A stretch of 36,774 nt of DNA from Actinomycetes bacterium (lineage in GTDB: Bacteria > Actinomycetota > Acidimicrobiia > Acidimicrobiales > Palsa-688). Both the position numbers and the translations under genes were made by a program. Below the pieces are notes generated by a model, which saw only the letters and a program-made list of their open reading frames with translations, was not told the origin of the DNA and ran no database searches. This document shows, one piece after another, positions 35,019 through 36,774 of this stretch (position 1 is its first letter; each line of letters starts with the position of its first letter). The stretch spans positions 1 through 36,774 of the forward strand of contig JAJZJY010000003.1 of assembly GCA_021809885.1 (NCBI GenBank), in the 5' to 3' direction.

Positions 35019-36667
35019 ACTTCGCCTTCTACGGCCGGGTCTCGACGGAGGACGCACAAGACCCTGAGACGTCCCTTGGCTGGCAGTTGCGCCGGGCACG
35101 CTCCTTGATCGAACCAGCCGGCGGCAAGATTATCGAACCACTCTTCTTCGATATCGGGCTATCTCGTTCCGTCCCCTGGCCGCGCCGACCCCAGGCCGCA
35201 AAGCTCCTGGCCGCGCTGAAGGACCCCGACCGTGACTTCTCCGCGGTTGTGATCGGCGAGCCTCAGCGTGCCTTCTATGGGCACCAGTTCTCGCTCACGT
35301 TCCCGGTACTCACCTACTACGGGGTAAGCCTGTGGGTGCCCGAGGTGGGTGGAGCGGTCGACCCAGGCAGTGAGGCCCACGACATGGTCATGACGCTGTT
35401 CGGCGGCATGAGCAAGGGTGAACGGGCACGGGTCCAGGTCCGCGTCAAAGCGGCTATGCACGACCTCGCCGAACGCACCGACCGGTTCCTCGGTGGTCGG
35501 CCGCCCTACGGCTACATGCTCGTCGATGCGGGTCCTCACCCCAACCCGTCCAAGGCCGCTGCTGGGCAGCGGCTGCACCACCTCGCCCCCGACCCCGTGA
35601 CAGCCCCAGTGGTCACCCGCATCTATGACATGTTCGGGACCGAACATCTTGGTCTCCGAGCGATCGCCGAGGCCCTTACCGCGGAGGGCATACCCTCCCC
35701 GGCCGCCTATGACCAGCGCCGGAACCCCCACCGGGACCCGACGGGCTGGTCCCACTCGGCGATCCGCTCCATCCTGACGAACCCCACCTACCTCGGGACT
35801 CGTTCCTGGGGAAAGCAAGAGCGGGTTGAAACCCTGATCGACCCCGATGACCCTGCCGCTGGGAACAAGTCGCAGATGCGCTGGCGGCCGCCCTCGCAGT
35901 GGGTCACGACTCCTCTGCGCACGCACGAGCCTCTCATCACGGACTCCCAAGCCGCCCTAGTTGCTGCACGCATAGCAGCGAACACCCCTGGCGAGCGCCG
36001 GAGGCCACGGGTCTCGTCTCACCCCTACTGCCTCCGAGGACTGCTCTATTGCGCACACTGCGGAGGGCGCATGCAGGGCTCCTGGAGGCCAAGCCGCGGT
36101 ACCGGGCCGGGGAGGATCCTCTACCGCTGCGAGGTCAAGCGGCGAAGAGCACTGCCGAGTGACCTGGCTGACCATCCTTCGACTCTGTACGTGCGAGAGG
36201 AGGCCATCCTCCAGCACCTCGACCCATGGATAGCGTCGTTCGCAGACCCTGAGTGGCTGGCCAGCAGCCAGACGGCTGACCCGGTGACCGCGGCGAGGCA
36301 CGCCGGTCTCCGCGCCCAGCTAGGGGAGGTCGACCGCAAGATCGCCCACCTGATGGATGCCATCGAATCTGGCGGGGATGCCGCGCTCCTCATGGGCCAA
36401 CTGGCCAAGCGGAACGCCGAGCGGGAAGCGCTGAAGGTTCGGATCGCGACCGCTGCTGGGCCCAGCGCCCTCAAGCCTTCGGAAGTGGCTGCCCTACTCA
36501 GGGAGCTGGGCGGTATGGCCACCGTCCTCGCGAACGCAAGCCCAGAAGGGCGCTCAGAGATATACGCCGCCCTCGGCGTCCAGATGACCTACGACGACCG
36601 GACCCACCAGCTGCGGGTCGTTGCGGACTTGGCGCGTGTCGCCAGGCGTGTCGGAGGGGGGACTTGA
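35015..36667 (+). CDS. large serine recombinase / integrase
   Basis: MNFAFYGRVSTEDAQ (catalytic Ser context YGRVS), resolvase core, GGRPPYGYML, GWSHSAIRSILTNPTYLGTRSWGKQ (recombinase domain), CLRGLLYCAHCGGRMQG (zinc ribbon), C-terminal coiled-coil region. Confidence 0.96.
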   Translation: MNFAFYGRVSTEDAQDPETSLGWQLRRARSLIEPAGGKIIEPLFFDIGLSRSVPWPRRPQAAKLLAALKDPDRDFSAVVIGEPQRAFYGHQFSLTFPVLTYYGVSLWVPEVGGAVDPGSEAHDMVMTLFGGMSKGERARVQVRVKAAMHDLAERTDRFLGGRPPYGYMLVDAGPHPNPSKAAAGQRLHHLAPDPVTAPVVTRIYDMFGTEHLGLRAIAEALTAEGIPSPAAYDQRRNPHRDPTGWSHSAIRSILTNPTYLGTRSWGKQERVETLIDPDDPAAGNKSQMRWRPPSQWVTTPLRTHEPLITDSQAALVAARIAANTPGERRRPRVSSHPYCLRGLLYCAHCGGRMQGSWRPSRGTGPGRILYRCEVKRRRALPSDLADHPSTLYVREEAILQHLDPWIASFADPEWLASSQTADPVTAARHAGLRAQLGEVDRKIAHLMDAIESGGDAALLMGQLAKRNAEREALKVRIATAAGPSALKPSEVAALLRELGGMATVLANASPEGRSEIYAALGVQMTYDDRTHQLRVVADLARVARRVGGGT

Positions 36668-36732
36668 ACCCCCACGGGCTTGCGCCCACTAGCACCTCAA
36701 GCTAGCGCGTATACCTATTCCGCCACTCCGAC
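36649..36732 (-). tRNA. tRNA-Leu (anticodon GAG)
   Basis: Reverse complement GTCGGAGTGGCGGAATAGGTATACGCGCTAGCTTGAGGTGCTAGTGGGCGCAAGCCCGTGGGGGTTCAAGTCCCCCCTCCGACA: acceptor GTCGGAG/CTCCGAC, anticodon arm CTAGC-TTGAGGT-GCTAG, long variable arm, T-arm GGTTCAAGTCC; no encoded CCA. Confidence 0.95.
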
Positions 36733-36774
36733 GTGGCACTGGCCGTGACCAGCAGCCAGCAAGCATACCGCGGT

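Noticed and set aside
36649-36672. Second att/tRNA 3' end copy elsewhere in the window
   Set aside because: Looked for GGGGGACTTGAACCCCC or its complement and found no convincing copy by eye; the left end is probably outside this window.

Overview
High-GC, actinobacterial-type accessory region. It looks like most of an integrative (probably conjugative) element carrying a defence and toxin-antitoxin (TA) island. The right boundary is clear: a large serine integrase (35015-36667, +) whose last codons overlap the 3' end of a complete tRNA-Leu(GAG) gene (36649-36732, -). No second att copy was found by eye, and the leftmost ORF is open to the window edge, so the left boundary is probably outside the window. 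The left part has an FtsK/SpoIIIE/TraB-like translocase, a NERD-domain protein, a SWIM-type zinc-motif protein, a secreted C39-like cysteine-peptidase homologue interrupted by a frameshift in a G5 tract, a ParA plus partner operon, and a 13-copy iteron-like array with mirror-symmetric spacing (20,12,20x8,12,20). The middle has a three-gene, single-strand operon: SNF2-type helicase with DUF3883-like C-terminus, DUF1156/COG1743-type adenine methylase, and DUF499/COG1483-type ATPase. This is a probable DNA-modification-linked antiphage system. Next come stacked TA-like modules: RHH, DUF3644-like HEPN, XRE/ImmA-IrrE/PIN with an in-frame amber, Panacea plus candidate toxin, HEPN/MNT with the HTH fused to the MNT, XRE/AbiEii-like NTase, and an orphan DUF2384-like antitoxin. 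They are interleaved with degraded copies of a CoiA-like gene. The right part has an orphan DNA methyltransferase with an internal HTH-like insertion, a secreted protein, and regulatory palindromes. All family calls come from reading motifs in the translated ORFs; no database search was run.
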